Shown here piece after piece: positions 55,441-64,000 of a DNA stretch of 64,000 nt (its first letter is position 1; every line of letters begins with the position of its first letter). Below the pieces are notes generated by a model. It had not been told where the DNA came from. It did not search any database and saw only the letters and a list, made by a program, of their open reading frames with translations. Made by a program: the position numbers and the translations under genes. This DNA is from Sphingopyxis sp. Lineage in GTDB: Bacteria > Pseudomonadota > Alphaproteobacteria > Sphingomonadales > Sphingomonadaceae. The stretch lies in contig PNNB01000020.1 in the NCBI GenBank assembly GCA_013823985.1, positions 43,772 through 107,771 of the forward strand, read 5' to 3'.

Positions 55441-55478
55441 CAAAAAATAAACGGAAACAACAAGGCTGCCTTGCGGTT
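55441..55478 (-). promoter_or_regulatory. Attenuator-like hairpin in the ornithine decarboxylase leader
   Basis: In the 128-base leader on the minus strand, AACCGCAAGG and CCUUGUUGUU (55478-55469 and 55465-55456) form an imperfect ten-base stem with loop CAG. It is followed by a U-rich run ending in UUAUUUUUUG, then a GGGGG stretch that may be the ribosome binding site. This looks like a terminator placed before the gene. Alphaproteobacterial ornithine decarboxylase genes are known to carry the speF leader motif; I cannot confirm that this is one. Confidence 0.4.
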
Positions 55479-55555
55479 ATTGGAAGTCCCCCTGGGGCAG
55501 CGGATGAGCGCATTATGAAAAACAGGGGGGGTTGTAAAGCGATTCGTGCAGTTTT

Positions 55556-56710
55556 TTAGCTGAGCCGGTCCCGGAACTCGGTCCAGTCGAATTGCTTCAC
55601 GCATTTCAGTTCATCGGTTCCGCTGTTCCAGAGCCAGATAGAGGGCAAAGGGACACCGTTGAAGGTGTTTGTCTTCACCATGGAATAATGCGCCTGATCA
55701 AGGAACGCGAACCGGGCGCCTGGCTCGGCCGACACAGGCAAGCGGTAATCACCGATGATATCCCCCGCCAGGCAGGATGGGCCGCCGAGGCGGATGACCG
55801 GACCTTCATCCAGTTCACCGAGCATCGCTGGCCGATAAGGTGCTTCAATAACGTCGGGCATATGGCAGGTGGCGCTGATATCCGTGATCCCGACTCCGAT
55901 GCCATTTTCAAACACGTCGAGCAGTTCGCCGACCAATAACCCAGCGTCCAGTGCAATGGCTTCACCCGGTTCCAGATAAATGTCGAGACCAGCTTCGGCA
56001 CGTACGGATTGCAGGAATGCGATCAGTTCTTCGCGTTGGTAATCCGCACGGGTGATGTGGTGGCCGCCGCCAAAATTAAGCCATTTGATCTGGCCGAAAT
56101 AGGGAGCAAGTTTGGGCTTTAGGGCATCCCATGTCCGCTTGAGTGGAACAAAATCCTGCTCGCAAAGTGTGTGAAAATGCAGGCCGGATACCCCTTCGAG
56201 ATGCTCAGCCTTTAATTGGCTAACAGGGAAACCCAGGCGCGAGCCCGGTGAGCAGGGGTCATATTTGGCGACCTCGCCTTCGGCATGCTCTGGATTAATA
56301 CGCAAACCGACGTCGGTGCTGCTGTTCAGGAAAGAGGCAAAACGGCTATGTTGGTTCGGGCTGTTGAAAATCACATGGTCCGAAATGGCAACGATCTCCG
56401 CCATGTCGGCTTCTTTATATCCCGCGCAATAGGTGGCTATTTCACCGCGATACTTCTCTCGCGCCAGGCGCGCTTCCCACAATCCGCTGGTGCAGACGCC
56501 GTCCAGATATTCGCCAATGACCGGGGCAAGTTCCCACATGGAAAATGCCTTCATGGCAGCCAATATCTTGACGCCCGATCGTGCCTTTACATCGGCCAGA
56601 ATGGCCAGATTCCGCCGGATTGCCATTTCGTCGACGATGAACGCGGGCGACGGTACCCGGTGCAGGTCGAAATGCGCAAAGGCGCCGGGATCACCCGCTT
56701 TGGTTTCCAT
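55556..56710 (-). CDS. nspC: Carboxynorspermidine/carboxyspermidine decarboxylase
   Basis: Removes carbon dioxide from carboxyspermidine to give spermidine. 384 residues of the alanine-racemase-like decarboxylase fold: PLP lysine K54 in ILAAMKAFSMWE, GLHFHTLCEQDFVPL with the family Cys, GGGHHITRADY and LEPGEAIALDAG. The stop-start junction with the dehydrogenase upstream overlaps by one base, as expected for partners. Ornithine decarboxylase follows. Confidence 0.93.
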   Translation of the reverse strand: METKAGDPGAFAHFDLHRVPSPAFIVDEMAIRRNLAILADVKARSGVKILAAMKAFSMWELAPVIGEYLDGVCTSGLWEARLAREKYRGEIATYCAGYKEADMAEIVAISDHVIFNSPNQHSRFASFLNSSTDVGLRINPEHAEGEVAKYDPCSPGSRLGFPVSQLKAEHLEGVSGLHFHTLCEQDFVPLKRTWDALKPKLAPYFGQIKWLNFGGGHHITRADYQREELIAFLQSVRAEAGLDIYLEPGEAIALDAGLLVGELLDVFENGIGVGITDISATCHMPDVIEAPYRPAMLGELDEGPVIRLGGPSCLAGDIIGDYRLPVSAEPGARFAFLDQAHYSMVKTNTFNGVPLPSIWLWNSGTDELKCVKQFDWTEFRDRLS

Positions 56711-57918
56711 CAGAACTGCAAAGGTCCGTCGAGTTCCTTAACCTGCCACGGCAGGCCATGTGCGTTCAGCATATCCATGAAGGGATCCGGGTCAAATTGT
56801 TCCATGTTCCAGACGCCCGCGCCTGTCCACTTGCCGGTTACCAACATCGCTGCGCCAATCATGGCGGGGACCCCTGTCGTATAGCTGACAGCTTGGTTGC
56901 CCGTCTCCGCATAAGCATCTTCATGGTCGCAAATATTGTAGATGTAGAGCGTCTTTTCCTTGCCGTCTTTGCCGAGACCGGTCGCGATGCAGCCGATATT
57001 GGTCTTACCCTTGGTCGTTGGGCCAAGGCTGGCCGGCTCCGGCAACACCGCTTTCAGGAACTGCAGCGGAATGATTTCTTTGCCTTCATACATCACAGGA
57101 TCAATCCGAGTCATGCCCACGGCCTGTAGGACATTGAGGTGTGTGATGTAGGCATCGCCGAAGGTCATCCAGAACCGGATGCGCTTGATCTCGGGCAAAT
57201 GGGTTTTCAGGCTTTCAATTTCCTCATGGTACATGAGGTACATGTTTTTCGGTCCAACCGCCTCGAAATCAAAGCTCTGCTTTACCGACATGGGTGGAGT
57301 TTCAACCCAGTCACCATTCTCCCAATGCCGCGCAACGGCCGTAACTTCGCGAATGTTGATTTCAGGATTAAAATTGGTGGCAAACGCCTGCCCGTGATCG
57401 CCACCGTTGCAATCCAAAATATCGAGCGTGTCGATGCGGTCGAAATGATGCTTTTTCAGATAAGTGGTGAACACGCTGGTGACGCCGGGGTCGAAACCGG
57501 ACCCGAGTAGAGCGGTAAGGCCCGCTTCTTTGAACCGGTCCTGATATGCCCATTGCCAATGATATTCGAACTTTGCGACATCGAGAGGCTCATAATTGGC
57601 GGTGTCCATATAGTGCACACCGGCGGCAAGGCAGGCCTCCATGATGTTGAGGTCCTGATATGGCAGCGCGAGGTTCACGACCAAGGCGGGCTTGATGCTG
57701 TTCAGCAGCGCAGTGGTCGCCGCAACATCATCCGCGTCCAAACCATAGGTGTCAATGTCGACATTCGTGCGGGGCTTTACCGACTCTGCAATCGCGTCGC
57801 ACTTCGATTTGGTGCGGCTCGCAAGGCTGATATGGCTGAAAATTTCGGGGTTCATTGCCATCTTGTGGACAGCTACCGAACCAACGCCACCTGCGCCAAT
57901 TACCAACACCTTGCTCAT
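56710..57918 (-). CDS. Carboxynorspermidine/carboxyspermidine dehydrogenase
   Basis: Joins putrescine (or diaminopropane) with aspartate semialdehyde, with NADPH, to give carboxyspermidine. 402 residues of the saccharopine dehydrogenase fold: Rossmann VLVIGAGGVGSVAVHK (3-18), VVNLALPYQDLNIMEACL, ALLGSGFDPGVTSVF and the C-terminal SYTTGVPAMIGA. Saccharopine dehydrogenase is the other option, but the nspC partner directly downstream settles the role. It heads the polyamine operon and is divergent from the threonine dehydratase. Confidence 0.92.
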   Translation of the reverse strand: MSKVLVIGAGGVGSVAVHKMAMNPEIFSHISLASRTKSKCDAIAESVKPRTNVDIDTYGLDADDVAATTALLNSIKPALVVNLALPYQDLNIMEACLAAGVHYMDTANYEPLDVAKFEYHWQWAYQDRFKEAGLTALLGSGFDPGVTSVFTTYLKKHHFDRIDTLDILDCNGGDHGQAFATNFNPEINIREVTAVARHWENGDWVETPPMSVKQSFDFEAVGPKNMYLMYHEEIESLKTHLPEIKRIRFWMTFGDAYITHLNVLQAVGMTRIDPVMYEGKEIIPLQFLKAVLPEPASLGPTTKGKTNIGCIATGLGKDGKEKTLYIYNICDHEDAYAETGNQAVSYTTGVPAMIGAAMLVTGKWTGAGVWNMEQFDPDPFMDMLNAHGLPWQVKELDGPLQF

Positions 57919-57971
57919 TCGCCCGTTCCTTTTATCAGGGATTCGTTAGCGCACGCATATAGGGGCCTTTT

Positions 57972-58949
57972 ATGACAGAACAAGAATTGCTCTCACCAAT
58001 TCGCAAGCCAACCCGTGACGGTGTCCTACGTGCAATGGATAAAGTGGCTGCAATCCTGCCGCAAACGCCGCTTTTGCCGCTAGATGTCGATGGGGTGACC
58101 ATTTGGTGCAAAGCCGAGATGCTCCAACCGATCGGCGCTTTCAAGATTCGCGGGGCCTGGCATCGCTTGACGGATCTGACGCCGGATCAGCGGAGCAAGG
58201 GTGTGGTTGGCGTTTCCAGCGGAAACCATGCCCAAGGCGTTGCCTGGGCGGCAAAGCGCTTGGGTGTTGCAGCGACCATCGTGATGCCTTCCAATGCCCC
58301 CAAAATGAAATTGGCCGCCACACGCGCATTGGGAGCAACGGTCGTTCTCTACGACCGCGCCACCGAATCCCGCGACGCCGTTGCATCCGAATTGATTGCT
58401 CGAAATGGCGGTACATTGGTGCATGCCTTTGGCGACCCTTGGGTAATCGAAGGTCAGGGCAGCGCAGGGTTGGAAATCGCTGCTCAATTGGGCTCTCTCA
58501 GTCTCCATGGGCCCGACCAGATTGTTGCCTGTTGCGGAGGTGGCGGTCTTGCCGCAGGTCTTTCCTTGGCCTGCCCCGACGCCGAGATGGTGATTGTCGA
58601 ACCGGAAGGTTGGGACGATATCATTCGTTCGTTGGAAGCTGGCAAAATAGTTCCTGTCGAGGACCTGACTTACCCGACGCAATGCGACGCTCTGCAAACG
58701 CCGCAGACCTATCCGATCAATTTTGAAGTCCTGCAGCGCCGCGTCTCAAAGGGCGTGTCAGTTTCCACGCAAGAGGTCGCAGCCGCCATGCGTCTGGCCT
58801 TTGAAAAACTGCACCTCGTGGTCGAACCGGGTGGCGCTGTGGCGCTCGCCGCGGTTTTGGCCGGAAAGGTGCCACTGAAGCCCGTTACCGCCGTCACATT
58901 ATCGGGCGGGAATGTGGATCGTGAAACCTTTATTCAGATGATAGGCTAG
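57972..58949 (+). CDS. Threonine/serine dehydratase
   Basis: PLP enzyme that deaminates threonine to 2-oxobutanoate (or serine to pyruvate). 325 residues: PLP lysine K58 in [22 protein letters not shown], and the phosphate loop [14 protein letters not shown]. There is no C-terminal ACT-like regulatory domain, so it resembles the catabolic TdcB or serine racemase type rather than feedback-regulated IlvA. Its stop TAG shares the palindrome CTAG with the stop of hemA. Confidence 0.9.
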   Translation: MTEQELLSPIRKPTRDGVLRAMDKVAAILPQTPLLPLDVDGVTIWCKAEMLQPIGAFKIRGAWHRLTDLTPDQRSKGVVGVSSGNHAQGVAWAAKRLGVAATIVMPSNAPKMKLAATRALGATVVLYDRATESRDAVASELIARNGGTLVHAFGDPWVIEGQGSAGLEIAAQLGSLSLHGPDQIVACCGGGGLAAGLSLACPDAEMVIVEPEGWDDIIRSLEAGKIVPVEDLTYPTQCDALQTPQTYPINFEVLQRRVSKGVSVSTQEVAAAMRLAFEKLHLVVEPGGAVALAAVLAGKVPLKPVTAVTLSGGNVDRETFIQMIG

Positions 58950-60166
58950 GCCGCCTGCGCGACGCGCAATTCAAACCGTTCCCAGATTTCCACCAAGGCA
59001 TCGGTCAATTCGCGCATCATGGTCTCATCATGCTGTGGACCCGGCGTAAAGCGCAGACGCTCAGTACCGCGCGGGACTGTCGGGTAATTGATCGGCTGCA
59101 CATAGACGCCATATTCGGCGAGCAAAGTATCGCTGATCTTCTTCGCCTTGACGGGATCACCCACCATCAACGGTACGATGTGCGTGTTGCTCATCATCAC
59201 CGGCAGGCCTGCCTCGGCAAACAGTGTTTTCAACATCGCCGCGTTGGCCTGCTGTGCGTCACGCTCTTCGCTGGATGCTTTCAGATGCTTCACGGCGGCC
59301 AAGACACCTGCAACCAAAACAGGTGAGAGCGATGTGGTGAAGATGAAACCCGGCGCATAGCTGCGGATGACGTCGACGATTTTTTGGTCGGCGGCGATAT
59401 ATCCACCCATCACGCCAAAGGCCTTGCCCAACGTGCCTTCGATGATCGTCACGCGGTCTGCTACACCATCCCGCTCCGTAATGCCGCCGCCGCGCGCGCC
59501 GTACATGCCGACTGCATGCACTTCGTCACAATAGGTGAGGGCGTTATACTTATCGGCCAAATCGCAAACAGCCTCGATAGGGGCGACATCGCCATCCATC
59601 GAATAGACACTTTCAAAAGCGATCAATTTGGGCGCCTCAGGATCGTCGGCGGCCAAAAGCTCTTCGAGATGGGCCAAATCATTGTGGCGCCACACACGCT
59701 TTTCGCATCCTGCATTGCGGATTCCAGCAATCATCGATGCGTGGTTAAGTTCGTCGGAATAGATTATGCACCCCGGCAAAACCTTCGCCAAAGTCGACAA
59801 GGTTGCGTCGTTCGACACATAGCCCGATGTGAACAGCAGTGCGCTACCTTTGCCGTGCAGGTCTGCGAGCTCCTGTTCCAACTCGATATGATAATGTGTG
59901 TTTCCACCAATGTTGCGCGTGCCGCCTGATCCGGCACCGACATCGTGCAAAGCCTCTTCCATTGCGGTGATGACCTTGGGGTGCTGCCCCATGCAGAGAT
60001 AGTCGTTGGAGCACCAGACAGTAATTGGCTTGGGACCATTATGTCCAGCAAAGCAGCGCGCGTTGGGATAGGCGCCTTTGTTGCGCAGAATGTCTATGAA
60101 AACGCGGTAGCGCCCCTCGGCATGGAGGCGGTCGATAGCTTTTTCGAAAACAGCATCATAATTCAC
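58946..60166 (-). CDS. hemA: 5-aminolevulinate synthase
   Basis: Forms 5-aminolevulinate from glycine and succinyl-CoA, the alphaproteobacterial (Shemin) route to haem. 406 residues: [20 protein letters not shown] at the start, [24 protein letters not shown], the PLP lysine near 247 in [14 protein letters not shown], and the C-terminal [15 protein letters not shown] 60166 fits the family N-terminus and usual length; the longer frame to 60202 adds 12 residues that do not look native. No strong ribosome binding site is seen. Confidence 0.96.
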   Translation of the reverse strand: MNYDAVFEKAIDRLHAEGRYRVFIDILRNKGAYPNARCFAGHNGPKPITVWCSNDYLCMGQHPKVITAMEEALHDVGAGSGGTRNIGGNTHYHIELEQELADLHGKGSALLFTSGYVSNDATLSTLAKVLPGCIIYSDELNHASMIAGIRNAGCEKRVWRHNDLAHLEELLAADDPEAPKLIAFESVYSMDGDVAPIEAVCDLADKYNALTYCDEVHAVGMYGARGGGITERDGVADRVTIIEGTLGKAFGVMGGYIAADQKIVDVIRSYAPGFIFTTSLSPVLVAGVLAAVKHLKASSEERDAQQANAAMLKTLFAEAGLPVMMSNTHIVPLMVGDPVKAKKISDTLLAEYGVYVQPINYPTVPRGTERLRFTPGPQHDETMMRELTDALVEIWERFELRVAQAA

Positions 60167-60293
60167 GGAACATAACCCCGATTTGCACTGCCGCGGCAGC
60201 ATTTAGTCGCCCATAATCGCCGAAAATCCAAAAATCCAGCGCGAACGACTTGCAATAACGGTCGTTCCGATAGTCGCTATGCGAAATTATCGC

Positions 60294-61097
60294 TCACAGT
60301 GATTTGATCTGTGTCAAGCCGTAGGAATGTAGCGCAGATCGCAAACCCTCTACTTCCGCCAACGGGCCTGTTGTCACGAAAATACCCTCGGAGGGATATG
60401 GTGGCCACGCCTGTCCCTCGGTCAAATAACGTATCCGGCGCGCTATTCCTGTGGAGCCATCTACGAACCGCATTCTGGGGCACGCCACGGACAGCTCATC
60501 TTGAACAAGCGGGAAATGGGTACAGCCTAATGCGGTCACATCCAGCCGATCACCGTCGGGAAGCAGGGTTAATCCCTGCATCGCACGCAAAAAAATGGCG
60601 GGGTCGGGTGTTTCGCCGCGCAACTTGCTTTCCGCCGCATGCACCAATTCAGGCGCGGCGTGCCGCAGCAAGGTCATCCCAGGCGCATGTGCGGTCTGCA
60701 GCCTGTCCACATAGGACTGTCTAATGGTGGCGGCTGTCCCCAGCAATCCGATGACGCCCGTATGCGTCGATTCCGCTGCCGGTTTGATTGCCGGAACGGT
60801 GCCTACGACCGGGACATCCAGAGCGGCGCGAACATGGGACAGCGCGATGGTACAGGCCGTGTTGCAGGCAATGGTGACCAGCCGTGGCCGGTATCGTTCA
60901 ACCAACCGTCCAAGCAGCGCAGGAACACGCGCCATGATTTCCGCTTCGCTCTTGGTGCCATAGGGTAATCCGGCATAATCGGCGGCATAGACAACCGGCG
61001 CAGTCGGCAGACTTTGCTGCACAGCCCGAAGCACAGAAAGACCGCCAATCCCGGAATCAAAAAATAATAGCGGGGCGTCTGTGTCGATTGGAGGCAT
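60294..61097 (-). CDS. murI: Glutamate racemase
   Basis: Supplies D-glutamate for peptidoglycan. 267 residues with LLFFDSGIGGLSVL (about 10-23), catalytic C78 in TIACNTACT and the second cysteine near 191 in LGCTHFPLVQDEL. The start ATG follows the promoter region shared with the divergent plsY. A gap of 127 bases separates it from hemA. Confidence 0.95.
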   Translation of the reverse strand: MPPIDTDAPLLFFDSGIGGLSVLRAVQQSLPTAPVVYAADYAGLPYGTKSEAEIMARVPALLGRLVERYRPRLVTIACNTACTIALSHVRAALDVPVVGTVPAIKPAAESTHTGVIGLLGTAATIRQSYVDRLQTAHAPGMTLLRHAAPELVHAAESKLRGETPDPAIFLRAMQGLTLLPDGDRLDVTALGCTHFPLVQDELSVACPRMRFVDGSTGIARRIRYLTEGQAWPPYPSEGIFVTTGPLAEVEGLRSALHSYGLTQIKSL

Positions 61098-61198
61098 ATA
61101 TGCGTGTTATCGGCGGGAAGAGTTTAAGGCAACCCATGCTCCCTTGAGCAGGAAGAACAAAACAGCTACATAATACAGTAAGTTAGAGGATTCGGCAC

Positions 61199-61798
61199 AT
61201 GACAGCCTTTTGGCTCAATATGATTATTGCGTTGGGTGTGGGCTATGGGCTCGGTTCCATTCCGTTCGGGCTCCTGCTGACGAAAGCAGCCGGCGGGGGC
61301 GATATCCGTTCCATTGGCTCGGGTAATATTGGCGCGACCAATGTGTTGCGGACTGGCCGGAAAGGCCTTGCCGCGCTGACCTTGCTGCTGGATTTGCTGA
61401 AGGGATTTGCCGCAGTGTGGCTTGCCAGTCGCTTTTTCCCCGGCGCGGAACTCGCCGCAGCTGCGGGAGCATTTTTTGGTCACCTCTATCCGATTTGGCT
61501 TAAGTTCAAGGGCGGTAAGGGTGTGGCCACCTACGCAGGTATCATGTTCGGCCTGTTCTGGCAGGGTGGGGTCGTTTATGCGATAACATGGATCGGGGCT
61601 TTGCTCATCTTCCGCATTTCGTCGGTAGGGGGGTTGCTGGCTGCCCTGATCGCCCCGATCGCTGCTGCCTATTTTGAACGGTACGATCTGGTTCCCCTGC
61701 TATGCGCATGCACTTTGATCATATTCTGGAAACATCAAGCAAATATCAGCAACCTGATCAACGGAACAGAACCCAAGATCGGTAAAAGCAAAGACTGA
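61199..61798 (+). CDS. plsY: Acyl-phosphate glycerol-3-phosphate acyltransferase
   Basis: First acylation in phospholipid synthesis, from acyl-phosphate. 199 residues with five membrane segments and the three family motifs: GYGLGSIPFGLLL and SGNIGATNVLRTGRKG (motif 1), FKGGKGVATYAG (motif 2), and WKHQANISNLINGTE (motif 3). Seven bases before dprA, so probably co-transcribed. Confidence 0.96.
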   Translation: MTAFWLNMIIALGVGYGLGSIPFGLLLTKAAGGGDIRSIGSGNIGATNVLRTGRKGLAALTLLLDLLKGFAAVWLASRFFPGAELAAAAGAFFGHLYPIWLKFKGGKGVATYAGIMFGLFWQGGVVYAITWIGALLIFRISSVGGLLAALIAPIAAAYFERYDLVPLLCACTLIIFWKHQANISNLINGTEPKIGKSKD

Positions 61799-61804
61799 TT
61801 TTGT

Positions 61805-62899
61805 GTGATGCCTTCTGGCGAAGAAACCATTGATAAGCTGCGGCTGATCCGCACCCCCCACATCGGACCTGTCTCGTACCAGCAGCTTATGGCTCGGTTC
61901 GGGAGTGCAAGGGCGGCCCTCGATGCGTTGCCCGATTTGGTGATGCGGGGCGGTGGAAAGCGGTTGGCAATTGCAAGCCGTGCTTCGGTAGAAACCGAAA
62001 TGTCCGCGGTCGCTGCCTTGGGTGCCCGTTATCTTTTCATGGACGACCCGGACTATCCCCGATGGTTATTGCACATCGATAATGCTCCTCCCGTTCTAAC
62101 GATCAAGGGAAGGATGGAACTTTTGGACCGTCCTTTGGTGGCGATGGTTGGCGCGCGCAATGCGTCGGCGGGGGCGTGCCGATTTGCACGGACACTGGCA
62201 TTCGATCTGGGGCAGGGCGGGATAACGGTCGTTTCCGGATTAGCGCGCGGAATTGATACGGCCGCCCATATCGGGTCATTGGAGTCCGGCACAGTTGCCG
62301 TGATCGCGGGGGGATTGGATATTCATTATCCACCCGAAAACCGGGAATTGCAGGAGGCAATCGCCGACCGGGGCCTGCTGATTGCAGAACAGCCGCCGCG
62401 CACTGAACCACGTGCCCGGCATTTTCCGTATCGTAATCGCATTATCGCCGGTCTGGCCAAAGGCACGGTCGTTGTCGAAGCCGCGCCTAAATCGGGTTCG
62501 CTCATCACAGCGCGGTTGGCGGCAGAAGCAGGGCGTGAGGTTATGGCTGTTCCGGGTTCGCCGATCGATCCCCGATCACATGGCTGCAACCAGTTGATAC
62601 GGGAAGGCGCGACCTTGGTTCAAAACGCATCCGACATTGCCGAGCTTATAGGTCCGATTGATACCCGCATGGCCATTCCCGTGTCGACCCCGCAGCCAAC
62701 GCAACTTTCATTTGAAGGGGATAGCGAACCCGCACGGCGGGCAGTTACAGACCTTTTGGGTATGAGCTATGTCGCTGTTGACGAGTTGGTCCGTCAGTCG
62801 GGCGGCAGCCAGTCCGAGGTCCAAACGGTTTTACTCGAACTTGAACTGTCCGGACGATTGGAGCGTGGAGCGGGTGGAAAAGTGCGTTTGACAGCATGA
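61805..62899 (+). CDS. dprA: DNA-processing protein DprA
   Basis: Loads RecA onto incoming single-stranded DNA in transformation. 364 residues: N-terminal SAM-like helices (LIRTPHIGPVSYQQLM), Rossmann fold with VAMVGARNASAGACRFA, VVSGLARGIDTAAH, and PYRNRIIAGLAKG, then a C-terminal winged helix (VDELVRQSGGSQSEVQTVL). GTG 61805 and ATG 61808 are both possible starts. It is intact although comEC in the same window is broken; DprA can serve other recombination roles. The order plsY-dprA-topA is conserved in alphaproteobacteria. Confidence 0.95.
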   Translation: MMPSGEETIDKLRLIRTPHIGPVSYQQLMARFGSARAALDALPDLVMRGGGKRLAIASRASVETEMSAVAALGARYLFMDDPDYPRWLLHIDNAPPVLTIKGRMELLDRPLVAMVGARNASAGACRFARTLAFDLGQGGITVVSGLARGIDTAAHIGSLESGTVAVIAGGLDIHYPPENRELQEAIADRGLLIAEQPPRTEPRARHFPYRNRIIAGLAKGTVVVEAAPKSGSLITARLAAEAGREVMAVPGSPIDPRSHGCNQLIREGATLVQNASDIAELIGPIDTRMAIPVSTPQPTQLSFEGDSEPARRAVTDLLGMSYVAVDELVRQSGGSQSEVQTVLLELELSGRLERGAGGKVRLTA

Positions 62900-62979
62900 A
62901 TTTTTTGGCTTGACGGCACAGTGTTAACCCCATCAGCCTATACGCGTACGCGAGAGATTTTGGAAAAGTTCATATTATC

Positions 62980-64000
62980 ATGCAATTAGTCATCGTTGAA
63001 TCACCTGCAAAAGCCAAGACAATCGAGAAGTATCTGGGCCCCGGCTACAAGGTGCTCGCCTCCTATGGGCATATCCGGGATCTCCCGCCGAAAGATGGTT
63101 CTGTCGACCCCGCTAACGGCTTTGAAATGCTGTGGGACAATTATGCCGACAAGGCGAAGCAGTTAAAGGCCATCACCGATGAGGCCAAAAAGGCTGACGG
63201 TCTGATACTCGCAACTGACCCTGATCGCGAAGGTGAGGCAATCAGCTGGCATGTTCAGGAAGTGTTGGCGAAGAAAAAGGCGCTTCCCAAAAATGTCGGT
63301 CGTGTGACGTTCAACGCCATCACAAAGGCAGCAGTCACCGAAGCCATGGCGCGCCCACGCGAACTCGATATCGACCTGATCGATGCCTACCGCGCCCGAC
63401 GCGCGCTGGATTATCTCGTCGGCTTCACTTTGTCGCCCGTGTTGTGGCGGAAGCTGCCCGGTGCAAAATCCGCCGGTCGTGTGCAGTCCGTTGCCCTTCG
63501 ACTTATCGTCGAACGCGACCGGGAAATCGAGGCGTTTCGTCCGCAGGAATATTGGTCGGTTAAGGCCAATATGGAGCATAAAGGCCAGAAGTTCGAAGCC
63601 CGTTTGACGCGCCATCTTGGCGCCAAACTCGACAAGATGGATCTGAAAACGGAGAGCGAAGCAGAAGTGGCACGTCTGGCAGTAGAGACGGGTAATTTCC
63701 GTATCGAAACCGTCGAAACAAAGCCTGTAACGCGCAACCCGCAGCCCCCATTTACAACGTCGACCTTGCAACAAGAAGCCGCACGTAAGCTTGGTTTTTC
63801 GGCAAGCCACACCATGCGGATCGCGCAGGGTCTCTATGAAGATGGCGCTATCACCTATATGCGGACCGACGGTGTGCAGATGGATGGCAGTGCTATTTCG
63901 GCGGCCCGGAAAACAATCGCAGACCGTTTCGACAGTGGCTATCTTCCGGAAAAGCCACGCATCTACCAAACCAAAGCCAAAAATGCGCAGGAAGCGCATG
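62980..64000 (+). CDS. topA: DNA topoisomerase I (3' end outside window)
   Basis: Relaxes negatively supercoiled DNA. The frame runs from ATG 62980 to the window end without a stop; 340 residues are seen of about 850. The Toprim domain is complete with QLVIVESPAKAKTIEKYLG (2-20), SYGHIRDLP and the metal site LATDPDREGEAISWH. Then DAYRARRALDYLVGFTLSP and PFTTSTLQQEAARKLGFSA follow, and the catalytic tyrosine lies in ITYMRTDGVQM near residue 292. It is 80 bases after dprA. Confidence 0.97.
   Translation, partial: MQLVIVESPAKAKTIEKYLGPGYKVLASYGHIRDLPPKDGSVDPANGFEMLWDNYADKAKQLKAITDEAKKADGLILATDPDREGEAISWHVQEVLAKKKALPKNVGRVTFNAITKAAVTEAMARPRELDIDLIDAYRARRALDYLVGFTLSPVLWRKLPGAKSAGRVQSVALRLIVERDREIEAFRPQEYWSVKANMEHKGQKFEARLTRHLGAKLDKMDLKTESEAEVARLAVETGNFRIETVETKPVTRNPQPPFTTSTLQQEAARKLGFSASHTMRIAQGLYEDGAITYMRTDGVQMDGSAISAARKTIADRFDSGYLPEKPRIYQTKAKNAQEAH

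Noticed and set aside
55400..55513. Short open frame in the ornithine decarboxylase leader starting at ATG 55513 (minus)
   Set aside because: No ribosome binding site before it, and it runs into the main gene out of frame; not enough to call a leader peptide.
62911..62945. Sigma-70 promoter of topA (TTGACG with TATACG)
   Set aside because: The two elements are about 23 bases apart, too far for a standard promoter.
1..64000. Mobile elements, prophage, CRISPR arrays, tRNA or rRNA genes
   Set aside because: No transposase, integrase or phage-type genes, no regularly spaced repeats and no cloverleaf or rRNA-like sequence were noticed on either strand.

Overview
The window is a stretch of chromosomal DNA from an alphaproteobacterium, most likely of the Sphingomonadales (Sphingopyxis/Sphingorhabdus-like). 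The grounds are gene order (nuo operon, then birA, coaX, RNase J and a DUF1467 protein; trpD-trpC-moaC-moeA-lexA), the alphaproteobacterial type of LexA box, a DnaE whose PHP domain has lost its metal ligands, and a base composition that looks like the mid-50s percent GC. No rRNA, tRNA, insertion sequence, prophage or CRISPR array was seen. Genes are packed tightly, with many 1-4 bp overlaps. The only gene-free stretch above 300 bases is 32275-32693, which carries a heat-shock promoter, a thermometer-like hairpin, an intrinsic terminator and a possible small RNA.

Layout. 1-9240 (+): end of the respiratory complex I operon (nuoJ partial, K, L, M, N), run on into birA (probably starting at CTG), coaX, rnj and a DUF1467 membrane protein. 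9237-15562: the least understood part. It holds a two-TM, long coiled-coil protein on the minus strand and, divergent from it, a small Hpt-like protein without its histidine, a degenerate nucleotidyltransferase/CDP-alcohol-phosphatidyltransferase-like fusion, an unknown protein (possibly DUF2336-like) and a histidine-kinase-like protein whose H-box histidine is proline. The divergent promoter carries a consensus DnaA box overlapping a CtrA-like site. 15574-16860 (-) is citrate synthase. 17111-19247 is a broken comEC.

19241-28544 (-) is one long gene line: ppiD, trpE, a secreted MetX-like hydrolase, trpG, trpD, trpC, moaC, moeA, then lexA behind two overlapping LexA boxes. 28700-31624 (+): tpiA, secG, pyrG. 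31792-32274 (-): an Hsp20 with a sigma-32-type promoter and ROSE-like leader. 32694-40776 (+): lolC/E, lolD, glutathione peroxidase, dnaE, an AlkK-like acyl-CoA synthetase and a DUF1330 protein. 40773-44935 (-): radical SAM protein, moaB, lytic transglycosylase, UDG-like protein. 45051-53263 (+): ETF-quinone oxidoreductase, secreted TPR protein, ispE, N-formylglutamate amidohydrolase-like protein, ilvD, small lipoprotein, RlmD-like RNA methyltransferase. 53271-54152 (-): two MAPEG proteins.

54222-57918 (-) encodes carboxyspermidine dehydrogenase, carboxyspermidine decarboxylase and ornithine decarboxylase, a full route from ornithine to spermidine without S-adenosylmethionine decarboxylase. 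Then come threonine dehydratase (+), hemA and murI (-), plsY, dprA and the start of topA (+, cut by the window end).

Most genes are housekeeping. The strongest candidate for an undescribed system is the 9.2-15.6 kb cluster, in which at least three neighbouring proteins look like signalling or enzyme folds that have lost catalytic residues. Starts differ from the longest open frame in many genes and are explained where chosen.
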